A stretch of 64,000 bases of DNA from UTCHB3 sp964531325 (GTDB taxonomy: Bacteria > Bacteroidota > Ignavibacteria > Ignavibacteriales > Ignavibacteriaceae): assembly GCA_964531325.1 (NCBI GenBank), contig CAZHCW010000003.1:171116-235115 (forward strand), in the 5' to 3' direction. Positions within the stretch are counted from its first letter, which is position 1, and the number at the start of each line of letters is the position of its first letter. Below, in pieces: positions 10,164-17,871 of the stretch. The position numbers and the translations under genes are program-made. The notes under the pieces were generated by a model. That model saw nothing but the letters and a program-made list of their open reading frames with translations. It did not search any database and was not told the DNA's origin.

Positions 10164-10270
10164 CGTTTTAAAGTATATTTTGCACTATAAAAAATGATCT
10201 TTTTATCAGTTTTATTAATCGATTTTAGCGATTTGTCGCTCATGTGAAACCAAACGCAAAAGGTAACCTT

Positions 10271-12280
10271 ATGTCAAGAAGTTTTCTCTCCATTGTTCTG
10301 TTTTTCGCCCTCTCTTTCACCGTGGTTTTTGCTCAAGAAGGTGTTGAATTCCTCAGCCCCACTCCTACAGGAAGTGTAATGGTTGAGATTTCTATTGTTG
10401 ATAAAAATATCGCCTGGGCAGCAGGAACCCTTGGAACAGTTTTAAAAACCACTGATACGGGTAAAACATGGATGACCCTAAAGACGGGTGAAGATATCTG
10501 GTACACATCGCTGCATGCAATAAGTGCAGAAAAGACATTCCTTACATCGTGGAATCAGAATCTTCAATCGACAACAGACGGAGGGAAAACATGGAAATCG
10601 CAACAGATCGGCAAGCTTGTCTATTTGAAAAAAGTACAGTTCACAGATGATAAAAACGGCTTTATTCTCGGAAGCAAAGAAATCTCGGAAAACGAACTTG
10701 AACCCGTCATACAGCTCTGGGCTACAACCGATGGCGGTGAAACATGGAAAGAAAGGAATTCGGGGCTAAAGATTGACCCCTCCGACTTCCGCTTCTTTAC
10801 TCCAAAAATTGGAATTGCTACTGTAAAAGTGAATGATGGAAGTAACTACGATAACATTTACAGAACCACAGACGGCGGAGTGACCTGGAACATAGTGAAA
10901 ACACCGCCGAATATCTCAATTTCCATGATATCATGTCCTGATTCAAAGACAGGATTTGCTGTGGGCGATGCACCGGTTAATAAAGATGACAAAACCACTT
11001 CAAAAATTATTGTGCTTAAAACCGCGGATGCAGGTGCTTCCTGGGCTTTAGTCGATATACCCGTGCAACCCACTTCCAATGAAGGGAAAGAACAACACTA
11101 CATCTGGTTCATGAACGATAAGACGGGTTGGGTAATCAAATCGAACCCATACACCGAAGCTTCAAGAAGCGACCTCCTCAGAACCGATGATGGTGGAAAA
11201 ACCTGGAAGAGAACATGGTCATCCGACGAAACGGGTATCAGCAGAATAGGATTCTTCGACAAAAATAACGGTATTGTGCTCCCCGGGCTGTGGTTCCTTA
11301 CACCAAAAATTTACAGAACAACCGACGGTGGCAATTCTTTCACCCAACTGGCAGAGGGGCTCGATCTGAATTTTACTGTCATGTCTTTTCCCGATGCAAA
11401 AACCGGTTTTGCTGCTAATAACAAGGGTGTAATAAAAACCGTTGACGGTGGCTCCACATGGAAACAATCTTTGGAAGCAACATTCAGTTATATCGATCAG
11501 ATTACCTTTTTTAACAAAAACGAAGGGCTCGCCATTTTCAGAGATGAATCAGGCGGAGGCACCATCTATAAAACTGTTGACGGAGGAGAAAAATGGACTT
11601 CTTCTCCCTTAAAATTTGATGGATATGCTCAGAAAATTGTTTGTACAGACCTAAACACCGTGTACGCAACTATCATCGAACTTGATAACAAATATGTGGT
11701 AAAATCGGAAGATGGTGGCAAAACCTGGAAGAGTTTAGTATCCTTTTTAGTAAAAGAGATAGATCTTTATGATTTACACTTTATAGATAATAAAAACGGC
11801 TGGGTGCTTGGCACAATGGTTCTTCCCGGTGCTCCACCTGAAGCTTATCCAACAGTTTTTATAAAAAGGACGACAGACGGTGGTGATTCCTGGGAGGAAA
11901 ACATCCGATATGGAGAATCGATGCCCTCTAACCTCACATTCACCGATCACTTACACGGATGGTATGTCTCAAATACTGATGATACTACAAGGGTGATGTC
12001 GAGAACGATGGATGGTGGTAAAACCTGGGAGAAGCTCCCCTTCCTGCCTCCGTATGAATTGATAGAATTTCTTGGATTTTCAGATCCACAAAACGGATGG
12101 ATGGTTCGGGTTTACGGCGCTCCACTTTCCCCCGGATTTGTTTACAGAACCAAAGACGGCGGCAAAACATGGGACCTGACTTACACCATGAACTACCTGA
12201 ACAAACTTGTCTTCCCTGACAAAAAAACAATTTTCGGCGGCGGATGGATGAGTCTTGTGAAATTTCTTCTTGAGGAATGA
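10271..12280 (+). CDS. Exported YCF48/BNR-like propeller protein
   Basis: ATG 10271 (start MSRSFLSIVLFFALSFTVVF, a clear signal peptide ending before QEG) is preferred to an in-frame GTG at 10244. The 669-residue product consists of many repeats carrying the TTDGGKTW or KTTDTGKTW motif spaced about 40-60 residues apart, as in YCF48/sortilin-type beta-propellers. Unlike its upstream neighbour it has no C-terminal T9SS sorting domain; it ends MSLVKFLLEE. It is therefore probably periplasmic or outer-membrane associated. The gene follows a terminator, so it has its own promoter. No catalytic residues are visible, and YCF48-like naming reflects fold rather than photosystem function. Confidence 0.85.
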   Translation: MSRSFLSIVLFFALSFTVVFAQEGVEFLSPTPTGSVMVEISIVDKNIAWAAGTLGTVLKTTDTGKTWMTLKTGEDIWYTSLHAISAEKTFLTSWNQNLQSTTDGGKTWKSQQIGKLVYLKKVQFTDDKNGFILGSKEISENELEPVIQLWATTDGGETWKERNSGLKIDPSDFRFFTPKIGIATVKVNDGSNYDNIYRTTDGGVTWNIVKTPPNISISMISCPDSKTGFAVGDAPVNKDDKTTSKIIVLKTADAGASWALVDIPVQPTSNEGKEQHYIWFMNDKTGWVIKSNPYTEASRSDLLRTDDGGKTWKRTWSSDETGISRIGFFDKNNGIVLPGLWFLTPKIYRTTDGGNSFTQLAEGLDLNFTVMSFPDAKTGFAANNKGVIKTVDGGSTWKQSLEATFSYIDQITFFNKNEGLAIFRDESGGGTIYKTVDGGEKWTSSPLKFDGYAQKIVCTDLNTVYATIIELDNKYVVKSEDGGKTWKSLVSFLVKEIDLYDLHFIDNKNGWVLGTMVLPGAPPEAYPTVFIKRTTDGGDSWEENIRYGESMPSNLTFTDHLHGWYVSNTDDTTRVMSRTMDGGKTWEKLPFLPPYELIEFLGFSDPQNGWMVRVYGAPLSPGFVYRTKDGGKTWDLTYTMNYLNKLVFPDKKTIFGGGWMSLVKFLLEE

Positions 12281-12300
12281 GAGTTATTGGATTAGAAAAT

Positions 12301-12335
12301 CCCCGGGAGTAACCAACAGATCAGAACTCCCGGGG
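12301..12335. terminator. Strong hairpin between convergent genes
   Basis: A perfect 10-bp stem (CCCCGGGAGT at 12301-12310 with ACTCCCGGGG at 12326-12335) lies between the convergent stops of the propeller gene and metK. There is no clear T-tract on either strand, so it may stop transcription only weakly or protect mRNA 3' ends. Confidence 0.55.
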
Positions 12336-12350
12336 AAGATAATTTGATTT

Positions 12351-13514
12351 CTACAGTTTTAGTAAATCCCGCAATTCATCAATTTTATCGGTTTTTTCCC
12401 AGGTGAAATCGACATCGGTTCTGCCAAAATGTCCATAGGAAGCGGTTTTTGAATATATGGGTCTTTTTAGTTGAAGTGTATCGATTATTCCTTTGGGACT
12501 GAAATCGAACACTTTTTTCACGACCCCGGAGATTTTGCTGTCATCGTATTTGCCCGTTCCATGTGTATCAACCAACAGAGAAATCGGCTCGGTAACTCCA
12601 ATTGCATACGAAACCTGAATGGTGCATCTCTCGGCCAAACCGGCAGCTACAACATTTTTAGCAGCGTAACGGGTTATATAGGCAGCCGAACGGTCCACTT
12701 TTGTGTAATCTTTCCCTGAAAATGCACCACCACCATGAGGAGCTGCACCTCCATAGGTGTCCACTATTATTTTACGACCGGTTAAACCAACATCGGTTAT
12801 TGGACCTCCATCGGTAAAATCTCCGGTGGGATTAACATGAAGTGTGTAATCCTGTTTCAGAAGATTTTGAGGTATTATATCCCCATTCTCGATGACATGT
12901 TTTTTGATAAAATCCTTGATTTGTGATTGGTGAATCGTTTTTGCATGTTGTGTTGAAACCACAATGGTATCAATATAAGCAGGTTTGTCATCAACATATT
13001 TCACAGTGACTTGTGATTTTGCATCAGGACGAAGCCAATCGACAACATTCTCATGCCTCAATCGGGCAAGTTCTTTTAATATTCTGTGTGACAATGCCAA
13101 TGTAATTGGCAAATATTCCTCAGTTTCGTTGGTTGCATACCCAAACATCATACCCTGGTCACCGGCACCAACCTTATCATTCCCGCGGTCCACACCCTGA
13201 GAAATCTCGGAAGCCTGCTTTGTTATGTTGATAAGGACAGTGCAGGACTCGGGGTCAATTCCGGGAAAATCTTTTGAGTAACCGATTTTCTTTAGAGTTG
13301 TTCTCACAATTTCCTCGTAATTTGGCTTGTGTTTGGAAGATATCTCACCCGCCAAAATCACCAGATTTTTACCAACAAGTGTTTCGCACGCAACCCGGGA
13401 ATTGGGGTCATGTGTAAGGCAGGCATCTAAAACAGCATCAGAAATTTGGTCTGCAACTTTATCAGGATGACCTTCGGAGACGGATTCAGAGGTGAAAAAA
13501 TATTCTTTGGACAT
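12351..13514 (-). CDS. metK: S-adenosylmethionine synthetase
   Basis: The product (387 residues from ATG 13514) catalyses ATP + methionine to SAM. Family signatures are all present: FTSESVSEGHPDKVADQISD near the N-terminus, GAGDQGMMFGYA around 120, and the P-loop-like GGGAFSGKD near 260. Two in-frame ATGs occur at 13520 and 13514; AAAAGGA directly abuts the first but is six bases before the second, so 13514 is preferred. The 5' leader carries two SAM-II-class aptamers and an intrinsic terminator (separate entries), which implies feedback repression by its own product. The gene stands alone, convergent with the upstream propeller gene. Confidence 0.97.
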   Translation of the reverse strand: MSKEYFFTSESVSEGHPDKVADQISDAVLDACLTHDPNSRVACETLVGKNLVILAGEISSKHKPNYEEIVRTTLKKIGYSKDFPGIDPESCTVLINITKQASEISQGVDRGNDKVGAGDQGMMFGYATNETEEYLPITLALSHRILKELARLRHENVVDWLRPDAKSQVTVKYVDDKPAYIDTIVVSTQHAKTIHQSQIKDFIKKHVIENGDIIPQNLLKQDYTLHVNPTGDFTDGGPITDVGLTGRKIIVDTYGGAAPHGGGAFSGKDYTKVDRSAAYITRYAAKNVVAAGLAERCTIQVSYAIGVTEPISLLVDTHGTGKYDDSKISGVVKKVFDFSPKGIIDTLQLKRPIYSKTASYGHFGRTDVDFTWEKTDKIDELRDLLKL

Positions 13515-13521
13515 AATCATT

Positions 13522-13527
13522 CCTTTT
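13522..13527 (-). promoter_or_regulatory. metK ribosome binding site, candidate riboswitch target
   Basis: AAAAGG on the minus strand lies just upstream of the metK ATG. It can pair with the CTTTTT part of an ACTTTTT segment (plus 13574-13580) that lies downstream of the second aptamer and alternatively pairs with that aptamer's 3' tail. This would be a classical translational switch; the pairing is my inference from complementarity. Confidence 0.5.
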
Positions 13528-13595
13528 GATTAATTATTGAAAAATTCAATTATTGTTTGGAAATTTTTATGCGAAAAAGTAGAGAGGGGTAGTCG

Positions 13596-13652
13596 AGGCA
13601 CTTTTTAGCAACTTATTTAAGGTCGTTTGCAATACGCACAAATCACGACCAA
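13596..13652 (-). ncRNA. SAM-II riboswitch aptamer (second, proximal) in the metK leader
   Basis: On the minus strand, P1 is formed by GGTCGT (13650-13645) and ACGACC (13626-13621). The loop begins GATTTG and contains CGTATTGCAA, and the 3' tail runs TTAAATAAG then GCTAAAAAG. These match the published SAM-II fold, an H-type pseudoknot with a GATTT/CGTATTGC loop and a GCTAAAAAG tail. The tail's AAAAAGT (plus 13600-13606) is perfectly complementary to a downstream ACTTTTT (plus 13574-13580), giving an alternative hairpin that could expose or hide the ribosome binding site. SAM-II is known upstream of methionine and SAM biosynthesis genes, which fits metK. Confidence 0.88.
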
Positions 13653-13702
13653 AACTGTAATAAACCCTTGAGAAACAATTAACCATGTAATGTCTAAAAA
13701 CC

Positions 13703-13723
13703 AAAAAACCCGCTCAAGGCGGG
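13703..13723 (-). terminator. Intrinsic terminator inside the metK leader
   Basis: On the minus strand CCCGC, a CTTGA loop and GCGGG are followed by six Ts (plus 13708-13703). The upstream GGCGG (plus 13729-13725) can instead pair with the CCGCC that overlaps the terminator's left arm, giving an antiterminator. The distal aptamer's tail runs directly into GGCGG, so ligand binding could decide which hairpin forms. Confidence 0.8.
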
Positions 13724-13778
13724 TCCGCCTTTAGCTCTTATTTAATGTCGCAGCAAGTAACTTGATAAAAACGACAAT
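13722..13778 (-). ncRNA. SAM-II/SAM-V-like riboswitch aptamer (first, distal) in the metK leader
   Basis: On the minus strand, P1 pairs TGTCG (13750-13746 complement) with CGACA (13776-13772 complement). The loop contains AAGTTACTTGC, and the tail reads TTAAATAAG then GCTAAAGG. The linker TTAAATAAG and the GCTAAA tail are shared with the proximal aptamer, so both belong to one structural family. The loop departs from canonical SAM-II and may belong to the related SAM-V class, which I cannot verify here. It is followed at once by an intrinsic terminator, implying control of transcription. Confidence 0.75.
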
Positions 13779-13786
13779 TACATTCA

Positions 13787-13794
13787 CAAATATA
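13787..13794 (-). promoter_or_regulatory. Bacteroidota-type -7 promoter element for the metK leader
   Basis: TATATTTG on the minus strand matches the TAnnTTTG -7 consensus. A TTG lies about 20 bases further upstream. Initiation about seven bases downstream would fall at roughly 13780, two bases before the first aptamer's P1 region, which supports both calls. Confidence 0.6.
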
Positions 13795-13849
13795 AACAAT
13801 TGGAATTCAAGAATCAATAGTTTACGAAGATATTGTTATGAGCGGTTAT

Positions 13850-13868
13850 TTCCCGGGATTATCGGGAA
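13850..13868 (-). terminator. Hairpin after the DUF6150 gene
   Basis: TTCCCG and CGGGAA form a 6-bp stem with a 7-base loop, 20 bases beyond the stop at 13888 on the minus strand. There is no clear T-run, so it is only a possible terminator of the upstream operon. Confidence 0.35.
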
Positions 13869-13887
13869 TTATTGTGCCGTTTTTTAA

Positions 13888-14223
13888 TTAATATAACAGA
13901 TATTTTTTCTCTTTGTTCTTCCAGCCGGCCTGACTTTCGTAATCCACAAAATAAATTTTCAAATCCGCCTGGCTCTCGTAGTCCACAAAATAAATCTTAA
14001 CATCAGCCTGGCTCTGATACTTCACAAAATACCATTTCCCGTCATTTTTACCTGCTTGGCTCTCATATTTCACCTTATACACCTTAAGATCAGCCTGGCT
14101 TTCATAATCAACAACAAAAACCTTAACATCCGCCTGACTTGAATAGTCAACCGAGTAAATTTTCTGCGCTTCAACTTTCCCCACAAAAAGCAGGGTAACT
14201 ATAAAAATAAATAAGTGTTTCAT
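13888..14223 (-). CDS. Small exported repeat protein, DUF6150-like
   Basis: The 111-residue protein has a signal peptide (FIFIVTLLFVGKVEAQ) and then about six near-identical units of roughly 14 residues built on the pattern K-[IV]-Y-x-V-[DK]-Y-[EQK]-S-Q-A-[DG]. This resembles the DUF6150 family of Bacteroidota, whose function is unknown. The alternating hydrophobic pattern suggests a short beta-solenoid or stacked beta-hairpins. The gene lies 26 bases downstream of the enolase-superfamily gene on the same strand and may be cotranscribed. The DUF name is from recall of the repeat pattern and was not searched. Confidence 0.7.
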   Translation of the reverse strand: MKHLFIFIVTLLFVGKVEAQKIYSVDYSSQADVKVFVVDYESQADLKVYKVKYESQAGKNDGKWYFVKYQSQADVKIYFVDYESQADLKIYFVDYESQAGWKNKEKKYLLY

Positions 14224-14249
14224 TTTAACTCCGGGGTGGAAAATTGCAT

Positions 14250-15365
14250 TTAGGTTGTGACCAACTCTTCCCGTTTCATTTCAAACTTTTTAACCATATC
14301 TTCTTCAACTTTTACACCGATCCCGGGGCCCTCGGGAATTGAGATATATCCATCCTGATCCAGGGTTACGGGCGGAGTTACGATATCCTCCTTAAAATAT
14401 AACTTTGTTTCCGAAGTGTCGCCGGGGATTGTAAATGCGGGGGCAGTCTGAAGATGAATGTTAAACGCCCGACCAATTCCGGTTTCGTCCATTCCACCTG
14501 ACCAGACGGGAATACCATTTTTGTGGCAATATTCCGCAATTCTCACAGCTTCTGCCATTCCGCCTACTCTGCCTTCCTTTATGTTTACAATTCTGCATGA
14601 ACCAAGTTCCACCGCAGTGATTGCATCCTCAAGGGAATGGATTGATTCATCGAGACATAGAGGAGTTTCGATCGATTTTTGAAGTTTTGAATGGAAATAT
14701 ATATCACTGTAGGAAAGAGGCTGTTCGATCATGGTCAGTCCATATTTATCAAGTTTCGAAAGGTGTTTTGCATCTTCAATCGCATAATCACCGTTGGCAT
14801 CCACCATCAGTTGAAGTGTCGGGTAACTGTTCCGCACAGCTTCCACCCACTCGATATCCTTCCCCTTCTTTATCTTCATTTTTACACGGTGATATTTTTT
14901 GTCGATTGCATCCTGAACGGCTGTAAGAAGTTCATCGATGTTTGCTTTGATACCGATGCTAATCCCTGACATTATTTTTTTAGGTTCAAATCCAAACATT
15001 TTGTAGAGCGGCACACCCTCAATTTTTGCCATAAGATCAAGCAATGCATTTTCCACTGCTGCTTTTGCCATCATATTACCGCGGATATGTTTCATCTCTT
15101 TTTCAAACTCCAAGAAGTCCATTCCCGGTTTCAGAACGGGGAGAATAAATTCCTTAATAATGTGGTGGCACGAAACAGTGGTTTCGGGGCTGTAAAACGG
15201 GTCAGGATCGGCAACACACTCACCCCATCCCGACAAGTCACCGGCCGAAATTTTAATCAATAGCGCCTCCTTGCAAGTCCATGTATATGAACTGATCGAA
15301 AATGGAGTCACAAACGGAAGATTTACCGTTATCGCTTCAATTTTAGTTATTTGTGGAATTATCAT
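14250..15365 (-). CDS. Enolase-superfamily enzyme, o-succinylbenzoate synthase / N-acylamino acid racemase type
   Basis: The MLE-subgroup catalytic set is visible: the KxK motif (MKIKKG), the metal ligands in VDANGD, EQP and LDES, and the second lysine in NIKEGRVGG. The C-terminal stretch GGMDETGIGRAFNIHL followed by PGDTSE and PEGPGIGV is typical of MenC type 2 / N-acylamino acid racemases. The enzyme either dehydrates SHCHC to o-succinylbenzoate in menaquinone synthesis or racemises N-acyl amino acids; sequence alone does not separate the two, and no other men gene is nearby. I start at ATG 15365 (MIIPQITKIEAI), where homology begins; an ATG at 15413 would add 16 residues. Confidence 0.85.
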   Translation of the reverse strand: MIIPQITKIEAITVNLPFVTPFSISSYTWTCKEALLIKISAGDLSGWGECVADPDPFYSPETTVSCHHIIKEFILPVLKPGMDFLEFEKEMKHIRGNMMAKAAVENALLDLMAKIEGVPLYKMFGFEPKKIMSGISIGIKANIDELLTAVQDAIDKKYHRVKMKIKKGKDIEWVEAVRNSYPTLQLMVDANGDYAIEDAKHLSKLDKYGLTMIEQPLSYSDIYFHSKLQKSIETPLCLDESIHSLEDAITAVELGSCRIVNIKEGRVGGMAEAVRIAEYCHKNGIPVWSGGMDETGIGRAFNIHLQTAPAFTIPGDTSETKLYFKEDIVTPPVTLDQDGYISIPEGPGIGVKVEEDMVKKFEMKREELVTT

Positions 15366-15589
15366 TTTTGAGAGGATAGAAGGATAATTGTCGGCAATTG
15401 GTTGAGTTGGCATCTGAGTACTTTCGATTTTCCGGATAACTGAGTTTTTAAAGTTTGTGGCAGATTCAGCATTTTCGTTTGGAAATGCAAAGTTTTACAT
15501 TCAAACATAACAAAATTATCAAAAAGTCAGATCAGGATCGTTAACTATTTTGAACTTCGATGCAAAGAAATTAAGTCACTTCAAAAAAC

Positions 15590-16060
15590 TTATTCAGCCA
15601 GCATAACATTTGATACTTTACCTTTATAAATGGTAACTGTAAGTCCCTGATCGATATAATAGAGTTCCATGGAATCACCAAATTTATCTTCCTGGTAAGG
15701 TTCACCGAGGATTTTTTTAACATCTGCAACACTGTCGGAAACCTTAAAAGTTTTCCCGTTTACATTGATTTTTACTTTGGGATCTTTGGAACTTATCAGG
15801 GTGACTTTTCCTTTTTTATCAAAGTAGATATTCATTGCCGGCTTCACATATTTCCATTGTTGTCCCAAAACCTCATTTGATTTTGATTCAGGTTTGCCGA
15901 GGATAGTGGTAACACCTTTCAGAGACATTCCAAGTTTCACATTGTGTATATTAATATCATTGGGTGTAACAAGTGCCTGTCCACAAATATTAACGGAGAG
16001 GAAGGCAACAAAAATAAATAATGGAATTGTTGTCGAAAAAAAGTTGGAGTTGTTTTTCAT
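15590..16060 (-). CDS. Small exported protein with two BamE/SmpA-like repeats
   Basis: Starting at ATG 16060 (AAAGGA about nine bases upstream) gives 156 residues with a signal peptide (FFSTTIPLFIFVAFLSVNIC). The mature part contains two similar units: VKLGMSLKGVTTILGKPESK and, about 60 residues later, VSDSVADVKKILGEPYQE. The G/S-x(2)-V-x(3)-LG-x-P pattern is shared by BamE/SmpA and related periplasmic domains. Function is not assigned. A longer frame back to 16159 exists but lacks signal-peptide logic. The gene is flanked by vsr upstream and the enolase-superfamily gene downstream, both on the minus strand, with gaps of more than 140 bases. Confidence 0.65.
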   Translation of the reverse strand: MKNNSNFFSTTIPLFIFVAFLSVNICGQALVTPNDINIHNVKLGMSLKGVTTILGKPESKSNEVLGQQWKYVKPAMNIYFDKKGKVTLISSKDPKVKINVNGKTFKVSDSVADVKKILGEPYQEDKFGDSMELYYIDQGLTVTIYKGKVSNVMLAE

Positions 16061-16204
16061 TTTTTGGATTCCTTTTAATAAATGGTTGTTATTTAAAGCA
16101 GTTACACTTTTTGGAAGTGTTTTTTGTTCCATTGGATTGGGGAAGGTAGTGGAGAACACTTTTGAAATAAATGGAATCTATGGTAAGAAACGACAATATT
16201 TTTA

Positions 16205-16618
16205 TTATATACTGGCAGTCGCTGTTTTTATTTGTTCTACTACAATTCCCAAATTCTTTTCGATATCACACTCCCAGACAACAAAAACTTTCCATCCGGC
16301 AGCCTGAAGTTGTTCCATTTTATTTCGATCCCGTTCCATGGTTTTGGTAATCTTGTCAAACCAAAATTCTTTGTTTGATTTAGGGAAATTTGCGTTTGAG
16401 CAGCCTTCATGATGGTGCCAAAAACAACCATGAACAAAAATTATAAGTTTATATTTTTTAAGAACTATATCTGGTTTGCCGGGAAGATTTTTAACATTAA
16501 TCCTAAATCTGTAACCGACTCTATGAAGGGCAGATCTTAATGTTTTTTCCGGAAGTGTATTTGCTCCCTTTATTTTGCTCATGCAAGAGCTTCTTTTTTC
16601 AGGATTCCAGATGTCCAT
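16205..16618 (-). CDS. vsr: Very short patch repair endonuclease
   Basis: The 137-residue product carries Vsr hallmarks: DIWNPEKRSSCMSKIKGANT at the N-terminus, GYRFRINVKNLPGKPDIVL, and the core FVHGCFWHHHEGC with zinc and catalytic histidines. Vsr nicks 5' of the T in T:G mismatches that arise when 5-methylcytosine deaminates in CCWGG. It follows the EcoRII-type endonuclease and Dcm-type methylase genes on the same strand, exactly its expected partners. ATG 16618 is preferred to the GTG one codon upstream. A short gap (about 70 bases) separates it from the endonuclease stop, so all three may form one transcript. Confidence 0.95.
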   Translation of the reverse strand: MDIWNPEKRSSCMSKIKGANTLPEKTLRSALHRVGYRFRINVKNLPGKPDIVLKKYKLIIFVHGCFWHHHEGCSNANFPKSNKEFWFDKITKTMERDRNKMEQLQAAGWKVFVVWECDIEKNLGIVVEQIKTATASI

Positions 16619-16688
16619 CACAAATCACACAAAATATTTCGTTACTGTGAACTTCGAAGTCGTGTTGGAATAACATGATTCATTGAGA

Positions 16689-17861
16689 TTATTTAATCTT
16701 CTCATTCAAATAGCCAATGAACTTTGAAAGTGTCCAGATTTTATCCTGATATGGTCTTGGGAAACTACTGATATATTGTTTTGGAACGACCAACTGTACT
16801 TTACATCGTTCCATTTCTTCAAGCTGATTGGCGGAGATTCCCTGTTGAAGTGTGAATAAATGTTTTACAGGAATTTTTTCAGCCTCACCAAGAATCTGAC
16901 GCCATCTGTCTTTGCAAGTGGTTTTCGCAGCAAGAAAAGCAATTTTATCACTCCCGGTGGAAGATTGTTTGTACAATTCAATCGTAGGGAATATAAAGTC
17001 AGGCTTGCTGTTACTTTCTGTAACACACTGCGCACAATAATTGATTTTGTGGATGTCAAAAATTTTTGAAAGGTGATGTTCAAGAGATTTGCCAGCTCGA
17101 CTCTTTCTACGGTTTAAAACTGTGTTGGCAAATTCAATTAATTCTTGAACGGATGAAAAAGGGGTTGAAATTCGGGAAGTATAACGGTAAACTTCAAGTT
17201 GCCTGAATAAATCATATTCAGTGGATAACCACGAAAGAATAATAGAGTCCGGATTGCTTAGAATAGCAGTGTCCGAGATTGAAAACACTCGATTATAAAA
17301 AATTTCAGCGGTTTGGGCCACTTCACTCGTCCCCGGAAAGTCAACTGTTAGAGCATTAATGTAGGAATCAAACAGATTTGCTAATTCTTGGGTTGGAGAC
17401 TTGGTCCCCATTTTCGGGATTATTTTATTTGTCTCGGTACTTGAAATACCAAATGCACTATAAAATTCTTCGATGTCATCATCGCCAGATATAACAAATG
17501 CCCTGTATTCATTCTCGATCATTTTACAGATTACTAATAAATCACCAACCCGATCATCGGCAAGAAAAGGAAATCCTCTACCAAATCTTGTTAACCGATA
17601 TTCATTCCTTGTACCGATACCATAATAAATAAAGCGACTGTCTGTATGAAAATCATCCTGCCATAAAATTGAGATATTTGTGTCTTTATTTGCACCTTTC
17701 GTTCCAGGTTCAGTAAAGAACAGTGGCCAAGCACTTTTGGGCATATAGTACCCTGCTTGATGGGCACCATTGGCTCCTGTATCATTTGCCGTTATATAGC
17801 GACAAAATGTTTTTTCGCTTTCAATTGTGCTTTTAATTGCTTTGGAAGTTATCTCATTCAT
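16689..17861 (-). CDS. EcoRII-type restriction endonuclease (type IIE)
   Basis: The 390-residue protein aligns by eye with EcoRII along its length: the N-terminal effector-binding domain (FCRYITANDTGANGAHQAG near residue 20; EcoRII has a very similar ANDTGATGGHQ), then the linker NRRKSRAGKSLEHHL and the PD-(D/E)XK catalytic core (SKPDFIFP followed by AAKTTCKDRWRQILGEA). Type IIE enzymes cut only after binding a second site; the expected recognition site is CCWGG. The gene lies 10 bases downstream of the cognate methylase, an order that lets protection precede cleavage. No truncation is seen, so it looks intact. Confidence 0.95.
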   Translation of the reverse strand: MNEITSKAIKSTIESEKTFCRYITANDTGANGAHQAGYYMPKSAWPLFFTEPGTKGANKDTNISILWQDDFHTDSRFIYYGIGTRNEYRLTRFGRGFPFLADDRVGDLLVICKMIENEYRAFVISGDDDIEEFYSAFGISSTETNKIIPKMGTKSPTQELANLFDSYINALTVDFPGTSEVAQTAEIFYNRVFSISDTAILSNPDSIILSWLSTEYDLFRQLEVYRYTSRISTPFSSVQELIEFANTVLNRRKSRAGKSLEHHLSKIFDIHKINYCAQCVTESNSKPDFIFPTIELYKQSSTGSDKIAFLAAKTTCKDRWRQILGEAEKIPVKHLFTLQQGISANQLEEMERCKVQLVVPKQYISSFPRPYQDKIWTLSKFIGYLNEKIK

Positions 17862-17871
17862 AAGATATCCT

